Positions 18,511-26,947 of a DNA stretch of 64,000 nt are shown in pieces; position 1 is the first letter of the stretch, and every line of letters begins with the position of its first letter. A program made the position numbers and the translations under genes. The DNA comes from Methylobacteriaceae bacterium (lineage in GTDB: Bacteria > Pseudomonadota > Alphaproteobacteria > Rhizobiales > Beijerinckiaceae): the NCBI GenBank assembly GCA_020638195.1, contig JACKJC010000001.1:857001-921000 (forward strand). The letters run 5' to 3'. Under the pieces are notes generated by a model. That model was not told the origin of the DNA, made no database searches, and saw nothing but the letters and a program-made list of their open reading frames with translations.

Positions 18511-19850
18511 CCACGAACCTTTTTCAAATCAGGCTTGGACCACCAAGGGGCCGGGTCGACGGGAGAGCCGTCTTTTCTGAACTCAACATAGAGGATGGGC
18601 TGGCTTGCGCCAATGGCGACGGCCGAGGCCGTACGGGTCGCGCCGTCGCCCATGACGCCGATCGGTTCGCCCGAAAGGACGAATTGCCCGACAGCGACAT
18701 TGATCCTGTCCATCCCGGCCAGGACTATATAGTAGCCGTCGCCCGCATTGACGATGAGCAACTGGCCATAAGTTCGATAGGGACCGGCATAGAGCACCCA
18801 GCCGTCCGCCGGCGACACGACGGTCGCTCGAGGCCGCACCCCGATCGAGATACCCTTTTCCGAGCTCCCGAACGCGTCCGACGCCCCGTAGGTCTTCACG
18901 ATTTCACCGCTGGCCGGCAGCGGCAGCCGCCCGCGCGCCTTGGCGAACGGGATGGCCGGGGCGAGCCGGGCAGGGTCCTTGAACGGCGAGGCGTCGATCT
19001 TGGCCTGCTGCTCCTCGCTCTCCAGCGCCGCCTGCTTCTTGCGGTCCTCGTCGTATTTTCGCGCCTCGTCGGCGGCCTTGCGGGCGGCGGCGCTCTCGCG
19101 CTCCATTTTGGCGATCAGGTCCTTGAGGCTCGTCGCCTGGCTGGCGAGTTCGGCCGCGCGCTTCTGTTCGGCGTCGAGCGCGCTCTGTGCCTCGCCGAGC
19201 GACTTCTGTCGCGTCTCGACCAAGGCGGCGAGCCGCGCGCGTTCGTCCTGCAGGCCTTGCTGCTCCCTTGCGAGCTTGTCCTTCTCGGCGGCGATCGACG
19301 CGCGCAGATTGACCAGATCCTTCAGGTCGCTGGCGAGCGCCTCGGTCTCCGCCCGCAGTTCCGGCAGCACCGCGCCCAGCGTCATCGAGGCGCGGATCGC
19401 CCTCAGCACGTCCTCGGGCTGCACGAGCAGCGCCGGCGGCGTGCGATGCCCCATGCGCTGCAGCACGACCAGAACTTCGGCGACCACGTTGCGTCGACCT
19501 TCCAGTGAGCGGCGGATCGCCTCCTCGCTTCCAGTCAGTCGGTCGAGCCGCGCTTCGATTTTCGCCATGCGGCCGTCCGTCTCGGATACTTTCGAACTCG
19601 CATCGAGCAGCGCCGCGTTGAGCCGTGCGCGATCCTGCCGGATCGCCTCGATCTCCGCCTTGATTTTCGCGCGCTGTTCGGCGGAAGCCGAGATCGTGTC
19701 CTCGACGCCGCGCAATTCGAGTTTCTTGCCTTCGACGGGATCGGGCCCCGACTCGACGGGCTGCGCGCCGGCGGGCGCGACAATCAGCGCCATGCCTGCG
19801 AGGGCGGCGATGCGGGCGATCCGGCGCGTCGACAGAGAGCCTGAGAGCAA
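18507..19850 (-). CDS. envC: murein hydrolase activator EnvC (M23 domain, LytM type)
   Basis: A periplasmic coiled-coil protein of about 447 residues with a C-terminal M23/LytM domain (from about residue 320: GISIGVRPRATVVSPADGWVLYAGPYRTYGQLLIV...). The metal ligands of active M23 peptidases are missing (no HxH at the ILYVEFRK strand), as in EnvC, which activates amidases rather than cutting peptidoglycan. Residues about 40-290 are heptad-rich. I propose a TTG start at 19850: it has AGGA five bases upstream and gives a clean signal peptide ending AGA-QP. The frame stays open upstream into rlmH, which I reject. Confidence 0.88.
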   Translation of the reverse strand: MLSGSLSTRRIARIAALAGMALIVAPAGAQPVESGPDPVEGKKLELRGVEDTISASAEQRAKIKAEIEAIRQDRARLNAALLDASSKVSETDGRMAKIEARLDRLTGSEEAIRRSLEGRRNVVAEVLVVLQRMGHRTPPALLVQPEDVLRAIRASMTLGAVLPELRAETEALASDLKDLVNLRASIAAEKDKLAREQQGLQDERARLAALVETRQKSLGEAQSALDAEQKRAAELASQATSLKDLIAKMERESAAARKAADEARKYDEDRKKQAALESEEQQAKIDASPFKDPARLAPAIPFAKARGRLPLPASGEIVKTYGASDAFGSSEKGISIGVRPRATVVSPADGWVLYAGPYRTYGQLLIVNAGDGYYIVLAGMDRINVAVGQFVLSGEPIGVMGDGATRTASAVAIGASQPILYVEFRKDGSPVDPAPWWSKPDLKKVRG

Positions 19851-19935
19851 ATCGATCCTGCAAGTCCGCCCGAAAAATTCCTCTCCGGGCAATAGCGTCG
19901 AAAAACGCCGGCATTGCGGCGCGAATCGCGCCAAT

Positions 19936-20418
19936 TCAGGCGCGATGATAGGGATGGCCGGAGAGGATGGAAATCGCACGATAGGCCTGTTCGGCCACCA
20001 ACGCCCGCACGATCTGGTGCGGCAGCGTGGCCGCGCCGAAAGAATAGACCAGCGCCGCCTCGCTGCGAACACTCTCGTCGAGTCCGTCCGCCCCGCCGAT
20101 CACGAAACACAGATCGCGTTGGCCAGCGTCACGCAGTGCGCCGATCTCGGCCGCGAATTTTTCGCTCGTGAGGCTCCGGCCGCGCTCATCGAGCGCGACA
20201 ATGCGCGCGCCCTCCGGGATCAGCGCCCGCAGCGCGCGCGCCTCTTCGGCCTTGCGGTCTTCCGGGCGGCGCGCCCGGCTCTCGTCGGTCTCCTTCAGCG
20301 TCAGGCCGGAGAGACCCACGGCTTTGCCCGTGGCGGCGATCCGTTCCGCGTAGCGCGCCACCAGATCCCGTTCCGGGCCGGCCTTGAGACGGCCGACCGC
20401 GGCCAGGGTGAGACGCAT
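19936..20418 (-). CDS. rlmH: 23S rRNA (pseudouridine1915-N3)-methyltransferase
   Basis: A 160-residue SPOUT methyltransferase. The trefoil-knot motifs are visible: IVALDERGRSLTSEKFA, FVIGGADGLDESV and the C-terminal LPHQIVRALVAEQAYRAISILSGHPYH. It methylates pseudouridine 1915 in helix 69 of 23S rRNA. The length is typical and the start is the ATG at 20418. It follows rsfS by 16 bases in the usual rsfS-rlmH-envC order. Confidence 0.95.
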   Translation of the reverse strand: MRLTLAAVGRLKAGPERDLVARYAERIAATGKAVGLSGLTLKETDESRARRPEDRKAEEARALRALIPEGARIVALDERGRSLTSEKFAAEIGALRDAGQRDLCFVIGGADGLDESVRSEAALVYSFGAATLPHQIVRALVAEQAYRAISILSGHPYHRA

Positions 20419-20434
20419 GCGAAGCGGGCCCTGC

Positions 20435-21031
20435 TCAGTCGGCCTTGCGGCCGGCTTTCGCGCCCGCGGGCTTGGCTCCGACGGCCTTGCCGGCCGACTT
20501 GTCGGTCGGGCGGTCGCCGCTCCACATCTTTTCGAGATTGTAGAACTGCCGCACTTCCGGCCGGAAGATATGGACGATCAGATCGCCCGCATCGACCAGA
20601 ACCCAGTCGTTGTGCGGCATGCCCTCGACCCGCGGCGCGGCGACGCCGGTTTCCTTGCACGCCTTGATGACGCGCTCGGCAATGGCGCCGACATGCGTGT
20701 TCGAGCGGCCCGTGGCGATCGCCATCGTGTCGGCCAGCGAGGTCTTGCCCGCCAGATCGATCACGACGACATTCTCGGCCTTCAGGTCGTCGAGGCTGTC
20801 GAGGATTTTTTTCAAGAGAGGCGTTTTCTGGATCGCAGGATCCAGCGTGTCGGCGATGGAGCCTGCCGGGCCCGACGCCGGTGGAAGGGGCTGATAACCC
20901 GCTTCCGGAAGAGCGACTGAAGTCAGTGCTGCGTCCTCGCTTTGTCGCGGCGCGACGCTTTGCGCCGCAACGTCAAGATGGAGTGTGATTCGAAAAAATT
21001 CAATCGCGAGTTTTGAGCAGGGCTTGCGCAC
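20435..21031 (-). CDS. rsfS: ribosome silencing factor RsfS
   Basis: The RsfS (Iojap) domain covers LLKKILDSLDDLKAENVVVIDL...GRSNTHVGAIAERV...HNDWVLVDAGDLIVHIFRPEVRQFYNLEKMW, followed by a Lys/Ala-rich tail. It binds uL14 and blocks subunit joining in poor nutrient conditions. The start is ambiguous: the only standard start before the domain is a GTG at 21031, overlapping nadD by 32 bases; a CTG near 20927 with GAGG upstream is an alternative. The N-terminal 60 residues are poorly conserved in this family anyway. Confidence 0.88.
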   Translation of the reverse strand: MRKPCSKLAIEFFRITLHLDVAAQSVAPRQSEDAALTSVALPEAGYQPLPPASGPAGSIADTLDPAIQKTPLLKKILDSLDDLKAENVVVIDLAGKTSLADTMAIATGRSNTHVGAIAERVIKACKETGVAAPRVEGMPHNDWVLVDAGDLIVHIFRPEVRQFYNLEKMWSGDRPTDKSAGKAVGAKPAGAKAGRKAD

Positions 21032-21623
21032 GCAAGACCGTCGAGGACAGATCGATGCGCCTGTCGTGCAGGAACGTGAAGGCCGGCGGTTGCATCAGCG
21101 CAAGCTGCGCGGCGTCCTCCTCGCGCAGGCGATGGCGCGCAAAGCGCTGCGCCGCCTTGGCGTTCAGCGCCGCCAGCGAGGAGCCCGGCCGGTCGATGAC
21201 GGCGATCGGCGCCAGCGCAGCGATGTCGGCCCAGCGCTGCCAGCGCGAAAATTGCCTGAGATTGTCGGCGCCCATCACCCAGACGAAATGCAGCGAAGGC
21301 GCGCGCTGTGTCAGCCAGGCCACAGTATCGTAGGTGTAGCGCGTGCCGATTTCGGCCTCGAGCCCGGTGACCACGATGCGCGGATCGCGCGCCAGCGCCC
21401 GCGCCGCCGCCAAGCGCTTTTCGAGCGGCGGCAGGCCGTTGGTGTTCTTGAGCGGATTGCCGGGAGTGACCAGAAGCCACAGCTGGTCGAGCTTCAGTCG
21501 TCGCAGCGCGATTTCGGCGACGAGCATGTGTCCCGCATGTGGCGGGTTGAACGTGCCGCCCAATAGGCCGATGCGCATGCCCGACGCGTGCGGGGGAAGG
21601 CGGGGGATCGGCGAGGGAATCAT
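21000..21623 (-). CDS. nadD: nicotinate-nucleotide adenylyltransferase
   Basis: A 207-residue nucleotidyltransferase joining nicotinate mononucleotide and ATP in NAD synthesis. Motifs are GGTFNPPHAGH (HxGH, near residues 22-32) and the C-terminal ISSTxxR-like DLSSTVLRAQAL. Start taken at the ATG at 21623, which gives the LPPHASGMRIGLLGG N-terminus common in Rhizobiales; an internal ATG at 21578 (MRIGLLGG) is possible. The 5' leader consists entirely of a palindromic repeat, so no normal ribosome-binding site is seen for the longer form. Confidence 0.92.
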   Translation of the reverse strand: MIPSPIPRLPPHASGMRIGLLGGTFNPPHAGHMLVAEIALRRLKLDQLWLLVTPGNPLKNTNGLPPLEKRLAAARALARDPRIVVTGLEAEIGTRYTYDTVAWLTQRAPSLHFVWVMGADNLRQFSRWQRWADIAALAPIAVIDRPGSSLAALNAKAAQRFARHRLREEDAAQLALMQPPAFTFLHDRRIDLSSTVLRAQALLKTRD

Positions 21624-21707
21624 CCGTCATTGCGAGCGAAGCGAAGCAATCCAGAAGCCCCGCCCGGGCTCTGGATTGCTTCGTCGCTACGCTCCCCGCA
21701 ATGACGA
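21624..21707. repeat. intergenic palindromic repeat (CCGTCATTGCGAG type), copy 2
   Basis: Same family as 13224-13329: the ends CCGTCATTGCGAGCG and CGCAATGACG are inverted, with inner arms GAAGCAATCCAGA and TCTGGATTGCTTC. It occupies nearly the whole space between proA and nadD and abuts the nadD ATG. Confidence 0.8.
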
Positions 21708-21714
21708 CGAAAAC

Positions 21715-23013
21715 TCACGCGCGGACCTGTCCGTCGCCATGCACGCGATACTTGAAGCTGGTGAGTTGTTCGACGCCGACCGGCCCGCGCGCATGCATCC
21801 GCCCCGTCGCAATGCCGATCTCGGCGCCGAAACCGAACTCGCCGCCGTCGGCGAATTGCGTGGAGGCGTTGTGCAGCACGATCGCGGAATCCACTTCCGC
21901 GAGAAAGCGCTCCGCCGCAGCCTTGTCCTCGGTGACGATGCAATCCGTGTGATGCGAGCCATAGCTCTCGATGTGATCGATCGCCGCGTCGATCCCGTCG
22001 ACGACTTTCGCGGAAATGATCGCGTCGAGATATTCGGTCCGCCAGTCCTCTTCGGTCGCGCCCTTCACGCGCGCATCGACGGCCTGCACGGCGGCGTCGC
22101 CGCGCACTTCGCAATCCGCGTCGAGCAGCATTTTCACCAACGGCGCAAGATGCGTCGCGGCGACGGCGCGGTCGACGAGCAGCGTCTCCGCCGCGCCACA
22201 AATGCCGGTGCGGCGTAGCTTGGCGTTCATCACGATCGACTTCGCCTTGTCGAGATCGGCGGCGCGGTCGATGAAAATATGCACGATGCCTTCGAGATGC
22301 GCGAAAACAGGCACGCGCGCCTCGTGCTGCACACGCGCGACCAGGCTTTTTCCCCCGCGCGGCACGATCACGTCGATCGCGCCGTCGAGGCCGGCGAGCA
22401 TGAAGCCGACCGCCGCGCGATCACGCGTCGGAACGAGCGAGATCGCGGCCTCCGGCAGACCAGCAGCGCGCAATCCTTCGATCAGGCAGGCGTGGATCGC
22501 CTGCGTCGAGCGAAAACTCTCGGAGCCGCCGCGCAGGATCGCGACATTGCCGGCCTTCAGGCACAGGCCGCCGGCGTCGGCGGTGACGTTGGGCCGGCTC
22601 TCGTAGATCACGCCGACGACGCCGAGCGGCGTCGCCACGCGCTCGATCTTCAACCCGTTCGGCCGTTCGAAGGCGGCCAGAACCTTGCCGATCGGATCGG
22701 GCAGGGCGGCGATCTCCTCCAGCCCGCGCGCCATGGCTTCGACGCGCGCCTCGTTGAGGGTCAACCGGTCGATGAACGAGCCGGCCGTGCCGCGTGCGAC
22801 AGCGTCGGCCACGTCCTGCGCATTGGCGGCGAGAATGTCGGCCATGTGCGCGCGAAGCGCGGCGGCGCCGGCGTGAAGCGCCTTGTCGCGCGTGGCGCCG
22901 GACGACAGCGCGAGCGCGCGCGCGGCCTTGCGCGCGGCGCGGCCGAGCAGGCGCATCTGCGTCTCGACATCTGAATGGACGCGGGATTCCGCGAGCTTTG
23001 CGACGTTTTCCAT
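21715..23013 (-). CDS. proA: gamma-glutamyl phosphate reductase
   Basis: A 432-residue cytoplasmic enzyme reducing glutamyl-5-phosphate with NADPH, the second step of proline synthesis. ALDH-fold motifs are clear: GVVGVIYESRPNVTADAGGLCLKAGN, VPRGGKSLV, and the catalytic Cys in NAKLRRTGICGAAETLL. The C-terminal substrate loop (FGFGAEIGIATGRMHARGPVG) is complete. Start at the ATG at 23013. proB lies about 2.8 kb upstream, separated by genes of other function. Confidence 0.95.
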   Translation of the reverse strand: MENVAKLAESRVHSDVETQMRLLGRAARKAARALALSSGATRDKALHAGAAALRAHMADILAANAQDVADAVARGTAGSFIDRLTLNEARVEAMARGLEEIAALPDPIGKVLAAFERPNGLKIERVATPLGVVGVIYESRPNVTADAGGLCLKAGNVAILRGGSESFRSTQAIHACLIEGLRAAGLPEAAISLVPTRDRAAVGFMLAGLDGAIDVIVPRGGKSLVARVQHEARVPVFAHLEGIVHIFIDRAADLDKAKSIVMNAKLRRTGICGAAETLLVDRAVAATHLAPLVKMLLDADCEVRGDAAVQAVDARVKGATEEDWRTEYLDAIISAKVVDGIDAAIDHIESYGSHHTDCIVTEDKAAAERFLAEVDSAIVLHNASTQFADGGEFGFGAEIGIATGRMHARGPVGVEQLTSFKYRVHGDGQVRA

Positions 23014-23033
23014 GGGCGTCTGGCTACCAGAAA

Positions 23034-23915
23034 TCAGCGGCCGACGAAAGCAAAGCCAAGTTCGGCCAGCCGGCGGCGAACGACGACCAGCGGAACGAAG
23101 CGCGGTTCGAGAATGGGCGCGGAGCCCGCGATCGGCGTCAGGAAGGCCGGCGTTCCCCTGGGGATCGGCGGCTGCGGTGTCGGGACGGCGCCGATCATCG
23201 GCGGGCGCGGCGGCGGCAGCGGCGCGCTCACGCTCGCCTCCAGCGTCGCGGGCGGGGCGGGCGACTGCGGCGGGGCCGCCGGCTCCGCGGGTTTGACCGG
23301 CGCGGCGCGCCTGACGACGGGCGCCGTCGCCGGCGTCTTCGCGCCCGCGCCGAACAAAGTCTCGACCGCGCCCTGAACGCTCTTGAGAAGGTCGCCCCCC
23401 TCCGCCGCCGGCGCCGGCGTCGCTTTCGCGATCATGATCTTCGGCTGCTGCGCCGGCGCATTGCAATTGCGCACGCCGAGCGCGATCAGTTCCGAACCGC
23501 GCAGCACCTTGTATTTCCGCGTCAGGGTCCCGAGTTTTTCCCGCACGCCCTGCGGGTAGGAGGACCACAATTCATTGGTGACGCCGTAGTCGACCTCTTT
23601 GGTGATGTCGTTGTAGGCCTGATGGAACTTCAGCGTGCTGGAGGGATAGACGCAGACGTTGGGCAGCGAGAGCGCCAGCGTGCAGGCCGAGCGGCATTCG
23701 TGCAGCCGCACCTCGCGGTTCTGCGAGCGGTAGAGTTCCGTCCGCTCCTGATAGGCGCGCACAAGCCCGCCGACGTCCTTCTGGACGACGACCGCGGCAG
23801 GCATCGGCGGCGGTTCGAGATAGCTCACGGGCGCGTTCCGGTCTGAGCGACCATCAACCCGACATGGTGAATCGAGCGTTAATGCGGCGCCTCTCGACCG
23901 CCGCGCCGCCGCCAT
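23034..23915 (-). CDS. hypothetical protein with a ClpP-fold-like segment and Pro-rich tail
   Basis: A protein of 264-293 residues that I do not recognise by name. Residues about 40-120 contain VQKDVGGLVRAYQERTELYR..VRLHECRSACTLALSLPNVCVYPSSTLKFHQAYN. This resembles the 'CxSACT...VCV.P.A.L.FH' pattern of periplasmic ClpP/crotonase-fold proteins found in many alphaproteobacteria, where the Ser after Cys is the putative nucleophile. The C-terminal half is a long Pro/Ala-rich region. Start uncertain: the ATG at 23915, or a GTG at 23828. It ends 20 bases before proA and may be co-transcribed with it. Confidence 0.55.
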   Translation of the reverse strand: MAAARRSRGAALTLDSPCRVDGRSDRNAPVSYLEPPPMPAAVVVQKDVGGLVRAYQERTELYRSQNREVRLHECRSACTLALSLPNVCVYPSSTLKFHQAYNDITKEVDYGVTNELWSSYPQGVREKLGTLTRKYKVLRGSELIALGVRNCNAPAQQPKIMIAKATPAPAAEGGDLLKSVQGAVETLFGAGAKTPATAPVVRRAAPVKPAEPAAPPQSPAPPATLEASVSAPLPPPRPPMIGAVPTPQPPIPRGTPAFLTPIAGSAPILEPRFVPLVVVRRRLAELGFAFVGR

Positions 23916-23957
23916 CTAAGCCTGTGGCGCACAGCGGCCGATGGAAAGAGGGTTTGA

Positions 23958-24743
23958 ATGTCTGAGGGAAATGGCAAGGTCGCCCTCGTCACGGGCGCCG
24001 CGCGCGGCATAGGGCTGGCGACGGCGCAGCGCTTTCTGAGCGAAGGCTGGGCGGTCGGCCTCATGGACTGGGACGCCGGCGAACTCGCCGTCGCGATGCG
24101 CGCGCTCGGGCAGCCCGAGCGCGTTCTCGAACTGCCGCTGGATGTCTCCAAGCCCGAGGACGCCGAAAACGCCGTCGCCAGAATGCGCGAAAAATTCGGA
24201 CGCCTCGACGCGCTGGTGAACAATGCCGGCGTCGCTGAATTCGGCGGTGTCCTGGAGACGTCGCTCAACGTCTGGCGCACGATCATGGACGTCAATCTCA
24301 CCGGCCCATTCCTCATGACCAAGGCAGCCGTGCCCGCCATGCGCGAGAGGGGCGGCGCGATCGTCAACATCACTTCGATCTCGTCCTTGCGCGCCTCGAC
24401 GCTGCGCGTCGCCTACGGAACGTCCAAGGCGGGGCTGGCGCATCTCACGAAACAGCTCGCCGTCGAACTCGCCTCGTACGGCATTCGTGTCAACGCGGTG
24501 GCGCCGGGCCCGGTCGACACGGCCATGGCGCTGAAGGTGCACACCAAGGAAATCCGCAGGGATTATCACGACGCAATTCCGCTTAACCGCTACGGCCTGC
24601 CGGAGGAGCTGGCGGACGCGATCTACTATCTTTGCAGCCCGCACTCTTCGTACATCACCGGCCAGGTGCTGGCGGTCGACGGCGGCTTCGAGGCCGCCGG
24701 CATCGGCCTCGCCACGCTGCGGCGGGACATGAGGAACAGGTGA
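23958..24743 (+). CDS. SDR family NAD(P)-dependent oxidoreductase
   Basis: A 261-residue classical SDR: TGAARGIG at residues 12-19, NNAG near 90, catalytic Ser in ITSISSL and Tyr/Lys in AYGTSKAG, and the C-terminal SSYITGQVLAVDGGF typical of FabG-like dehydrogenases. Substrate unknown. It is the only plus-strand gene inside the long minus-strand core block, divergent from the ClpP-like hypothetical gene and convergent with the methyltransferase, so it is probably an insertion into that block. Confidence 0.88.
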   Translation: MSEGNGKVALVTGAARGIGLATAQRFLSEGWAVGLMDWDAGELAVAMRALGQPERVLELPLDVSKPEDAENAVARMREKFGRLDALVNNAGVAEFGGVLETSLNVWRTIMDVNLTGPFLMTKAAVPAMRERGGAIVNITSISSLRASTLRVAYGTSKAGLAHLTKQLAVELASYGIRVNAVAPGPVDTAMALKVHTKEIRRDYHDAIPLNRYGLPEELADAIYYLCSPHSSYITGQVLAVDGGFEAAGIGLATLRRDMRNR

Positions 24744-24780
24744 AGTCTCAATACGAGATATCGACGCCGCGCCGGCGCGT

Positions 24781-25788
24781 TCAGCCCCGCCCGGCGATGA
24801 GATCGCGAGCGCGCGCGAGAACCGATCTGCCCGGCTTCGTCGCGCGCAGGACAGAACCGCACGCGAGTTCGCCTTGGGCCTCCGCCGACAGGTTCGCAAC
24901 ATAGCTTTCGTGCATATGAGGCAACGGATGGCGCATCAATTCGGCGACCGTCGTCGCCTCGAATTTTGCGCGCGCGGACTTATCAAGCCCGCGAGACCAT
25001 GAATTCAGGATCCACGACAGCGCCCAGATTGGATGGAAGGCTGCAGTCACAACGGGCTGCTCTGTCTGGAGGTCGTCTTCGAACAGCCGCTTCAGACCTT
25101 GTGGCGTCGCGTTGAAATAGTGATGCGGATAACCGTGCACGGGCTGCAGGAACGGCATGGCGCAGAATAGTTTGCCGCCGGGCTTCAGGACACGCGAAAT
25201 TTCACGCGCGCACTGGAAGGGATCGCGCACGTGCTCGAGCACCGCAATCGAGATGACGGCGTCGAAACTATTGTCTTTGAACGGCAGCGCTTCGCCGACG
25301 CCGAGCACATCGGTCGTGTCGTAGTCGACGATCTCGAAGTTCACGACATTGGAATAGTAGATGTCGCGCCGCCCCGCGCCGCAGTCGAGTAGGACCCCAT
25401 CGGCATTGGCCTCGATCAGCGCGAGGACCTCTGCGTCGTAGCCGTGCCCCGATACCGCATCGACGTCGGAAATCGCGGTCGACGCGGCGAGTTCGCGCGT
25501 CAGAAAATCGAGCTTTCCGTCTCTTGCAACGTGCGGCATGTCCAAGCGAAGCAGCGGCGCGAGCCGCGCCAGCTTCGCCGCGCGCATCGCGCTGAGGTCG
25601 CCATCCACGATGCGTATTTCGCGCCTCTCGGCGCGGCCGAACTTCTCGAAATGTGCTCGGCCGGAGCTGATCTTTCCCGCGCGCACCGCCATCGCGACAT
25701 CGGGATTGGCGGAAAGATAGCCGCCCTCGTCGAAACTCGCATCGTCCGCGGGAACGCTACGGATCGCTATGCTCGCCACGTCGCCCAT
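24781..25788 (-). CDS. class I SAM-dependent methyltransferase
   Basis: A 335-residue protein with a methyltransferase core (motif I VLLDCGAGRRDIYYSN; EALPFKDNSFDAVISIAVLEHVRDP; LKPGGKLFCAMPFLQPVHGYPHHYFN) from about residue 125. The N-terminal segment (GYLSANPDVAMAVRAGKISSGRAHFEKFGRAERR) is the short helical repeat often found in front of glycan-related methyltransferases and glycosyltransferases of Rhizobiales. The acceptor is unknown; a sugar or O-antigen-type substrate is a reasonable guess. It starts eight bases after proB. Confidence 0.8.
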   Translation of the reverse strand: MGDVASIAIRSVPADDASFDEGGYLSANPDVAMAVRAGKISSGRAHFEKFGRAERREIRIVDGDLSAMRAAKLARLAPLLRLDMPHVARDGKLDFLTRELAASTAISDVDAVSGHGYDAEVLALIEANADGVLLDCGAGRRDIYYSNVVNFEIVDYDTTDVLGVGEALPFKDNSFDAVISIAVLEHVRDPFQCAREISRVLKPGGKLFCAMPFLQPVHGYPHHYFNATPQGLKRLFEDDLQTEQPVVTAAFHPIWALSWILNSWSRGLDKSARAKFEATTVAELMRHPLPHMHESYVANLSAEAQGELACGSVLRATKPGRSVLARARDLIAGRG

Positions 25789-25795
25789 CGCGCGT

Positions 25796-26923
25796 CTACT
25801 CCCCGCCGAGCGCCATGTCGTCGCGATGGATCATCGCGGCGCGGCCGGAATAGCCCAGGATTTTTTCGATGTCGCGCGACGAGCGCCCCATGATCTGCGC
25901 GGCTTCTCCGGCGTCATAGGCGATCAGCCCGCGGCCGATCTCGCCGCCGTCGGGATTGCGGATCAGTACGCAATCGCCGCGCGCGAAGCTTCCCTCAATC
26001 CCTTTCACGCCCGCCGGCAGCAGGCTCTTGCCGGAGACGAGCGCCTTCGCCGCGCCAGAATCGATGCGCACGACGCCCTTCGGCTCCAGCGACCCCGCGA
26101 TCCATTTTTTTCGTGAGGTCACGGGGTTCGACGGCGTCAGGAACCAGGTGCACGGCCCGCCCTCGGCGATGCGCTTCAGGGGGTGGTCGACGCGCCCGTC
26201 GGCGATCGCCATATGCACGCCGGCGGTGGTCGCGATCTTCGCCGCCTCGACCTTCGTGCGCATGCCGCCGCGTGAAAGCTCCGATGCGGCGCCGCCCGCC
26301 ATCGCCTCGATTTCCGCCGTCACGCGCGGCACGACAGGCAGCAGCTTGGCATTCGGATCGGTCGCGGGCGGGGCCGTATAGAGCCCGTCGACGTCCGACA
26401 GCAGCACGAGACAATCCGCGCTCGCCATGGCGGCGACGCGCGCGGCGAGCCGGTCATTGTCGCCGTAGCGGATTTCGGATGTGGCGACCGTGTCGTTCTC
26501 GTTGATGACGGGCGCCGCGCGCATGTCCAGCAGGCGCTCGATCGTGGCGCGCGCATTGAGATAGCGGCGGCGTTCTTCCGTATCCCAGAGCGTGACGAGG
26601 ATCTGGCCCGCCGTAATGCCGTGCGAGCCCAGCGCCTCCGCCCAGGTGCGCGCGAGCGCGATCTGGCCGACGGCGGCGGCGGCCTGTGAATCCTCGAGCT
26701 TCAGCGCGCCCTTCGGCAATCCGAGCACGCTGCGCCCGAGCGCGATCGAACCGGAGGAAACGACCAGAATATCCGCGCCGCGCTTGTGATGAAGCGCGAG
26801 ATCGGCGACCAGCGCGTCGAGCCACGCCTTCTTCAGCCCGCCCGCCTTGCTGTCGACGAGCAGCGACGAGCCGACCTTCACGACGATGCGGCGGAATGCG
26901 GAGAGTTTTGGCGTCCTGGTCAT
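25796..26923 (-). CDS. proB: glutamate 5-kinase
   Basis: A 375-residue kinase phosphorylating glutamate in the first, feedback-inhibited step of proline synthesis. The amino-acid-kinase domain shows VVKVGSSLLVD, SSGSIALGRSVLG, NENDTVAT..YGDNDRLAARVA and GGMRTKVEAAKIA. A C-terminal PUA domain follows (from about residue 285), as in full-length bacterial ProB. Start at the ATG at 26923. It lies 24 bases after obgE. Confidence 0.95.
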   Translation of the reverse strand: MTRTPKLSAFRRIVVKVGSSLLVDSKAGGLKKAWLDALVADLALHHKRGADILVVSSGSIALGRSVLGLPKGALKLEDSQAAAAVGQIALARTWAEALGSHGITAGQILVTLWDTEERRRYLNARATIERLLDMRAAPVINENDTVATSEIRYGDNDRLAARVAAMASADCLVLLSDVDGLYTAPPATDPNAKLLPVVPRVTAEIEAMAGGAASELSRGGMRTKVEAAKIATTAGVHMAIADGRVDHPLKRIAEGGPCTWFLTPSNPVTSRKKWIAGSLEPKGVVRIDSGAAKALVSGKSLLPAGVKGIEGSFARGDCVLIRNPDGGEIGRGLIAYDAGEAAQIMGRSSRDIEKILGYSGRAAMIHRDDMALGGE

Positions 26924-26947
26924 GACGCGATCTCTAGCCGAGGGCCT

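Noticed and set aside
18507..20072. Longer EnvC with 70 extra N-terminal residues
   Set aside because: It would overlap rlmH and bury the signal peptide; the TTG at 19850 gives a proper leader and an AGGA site.
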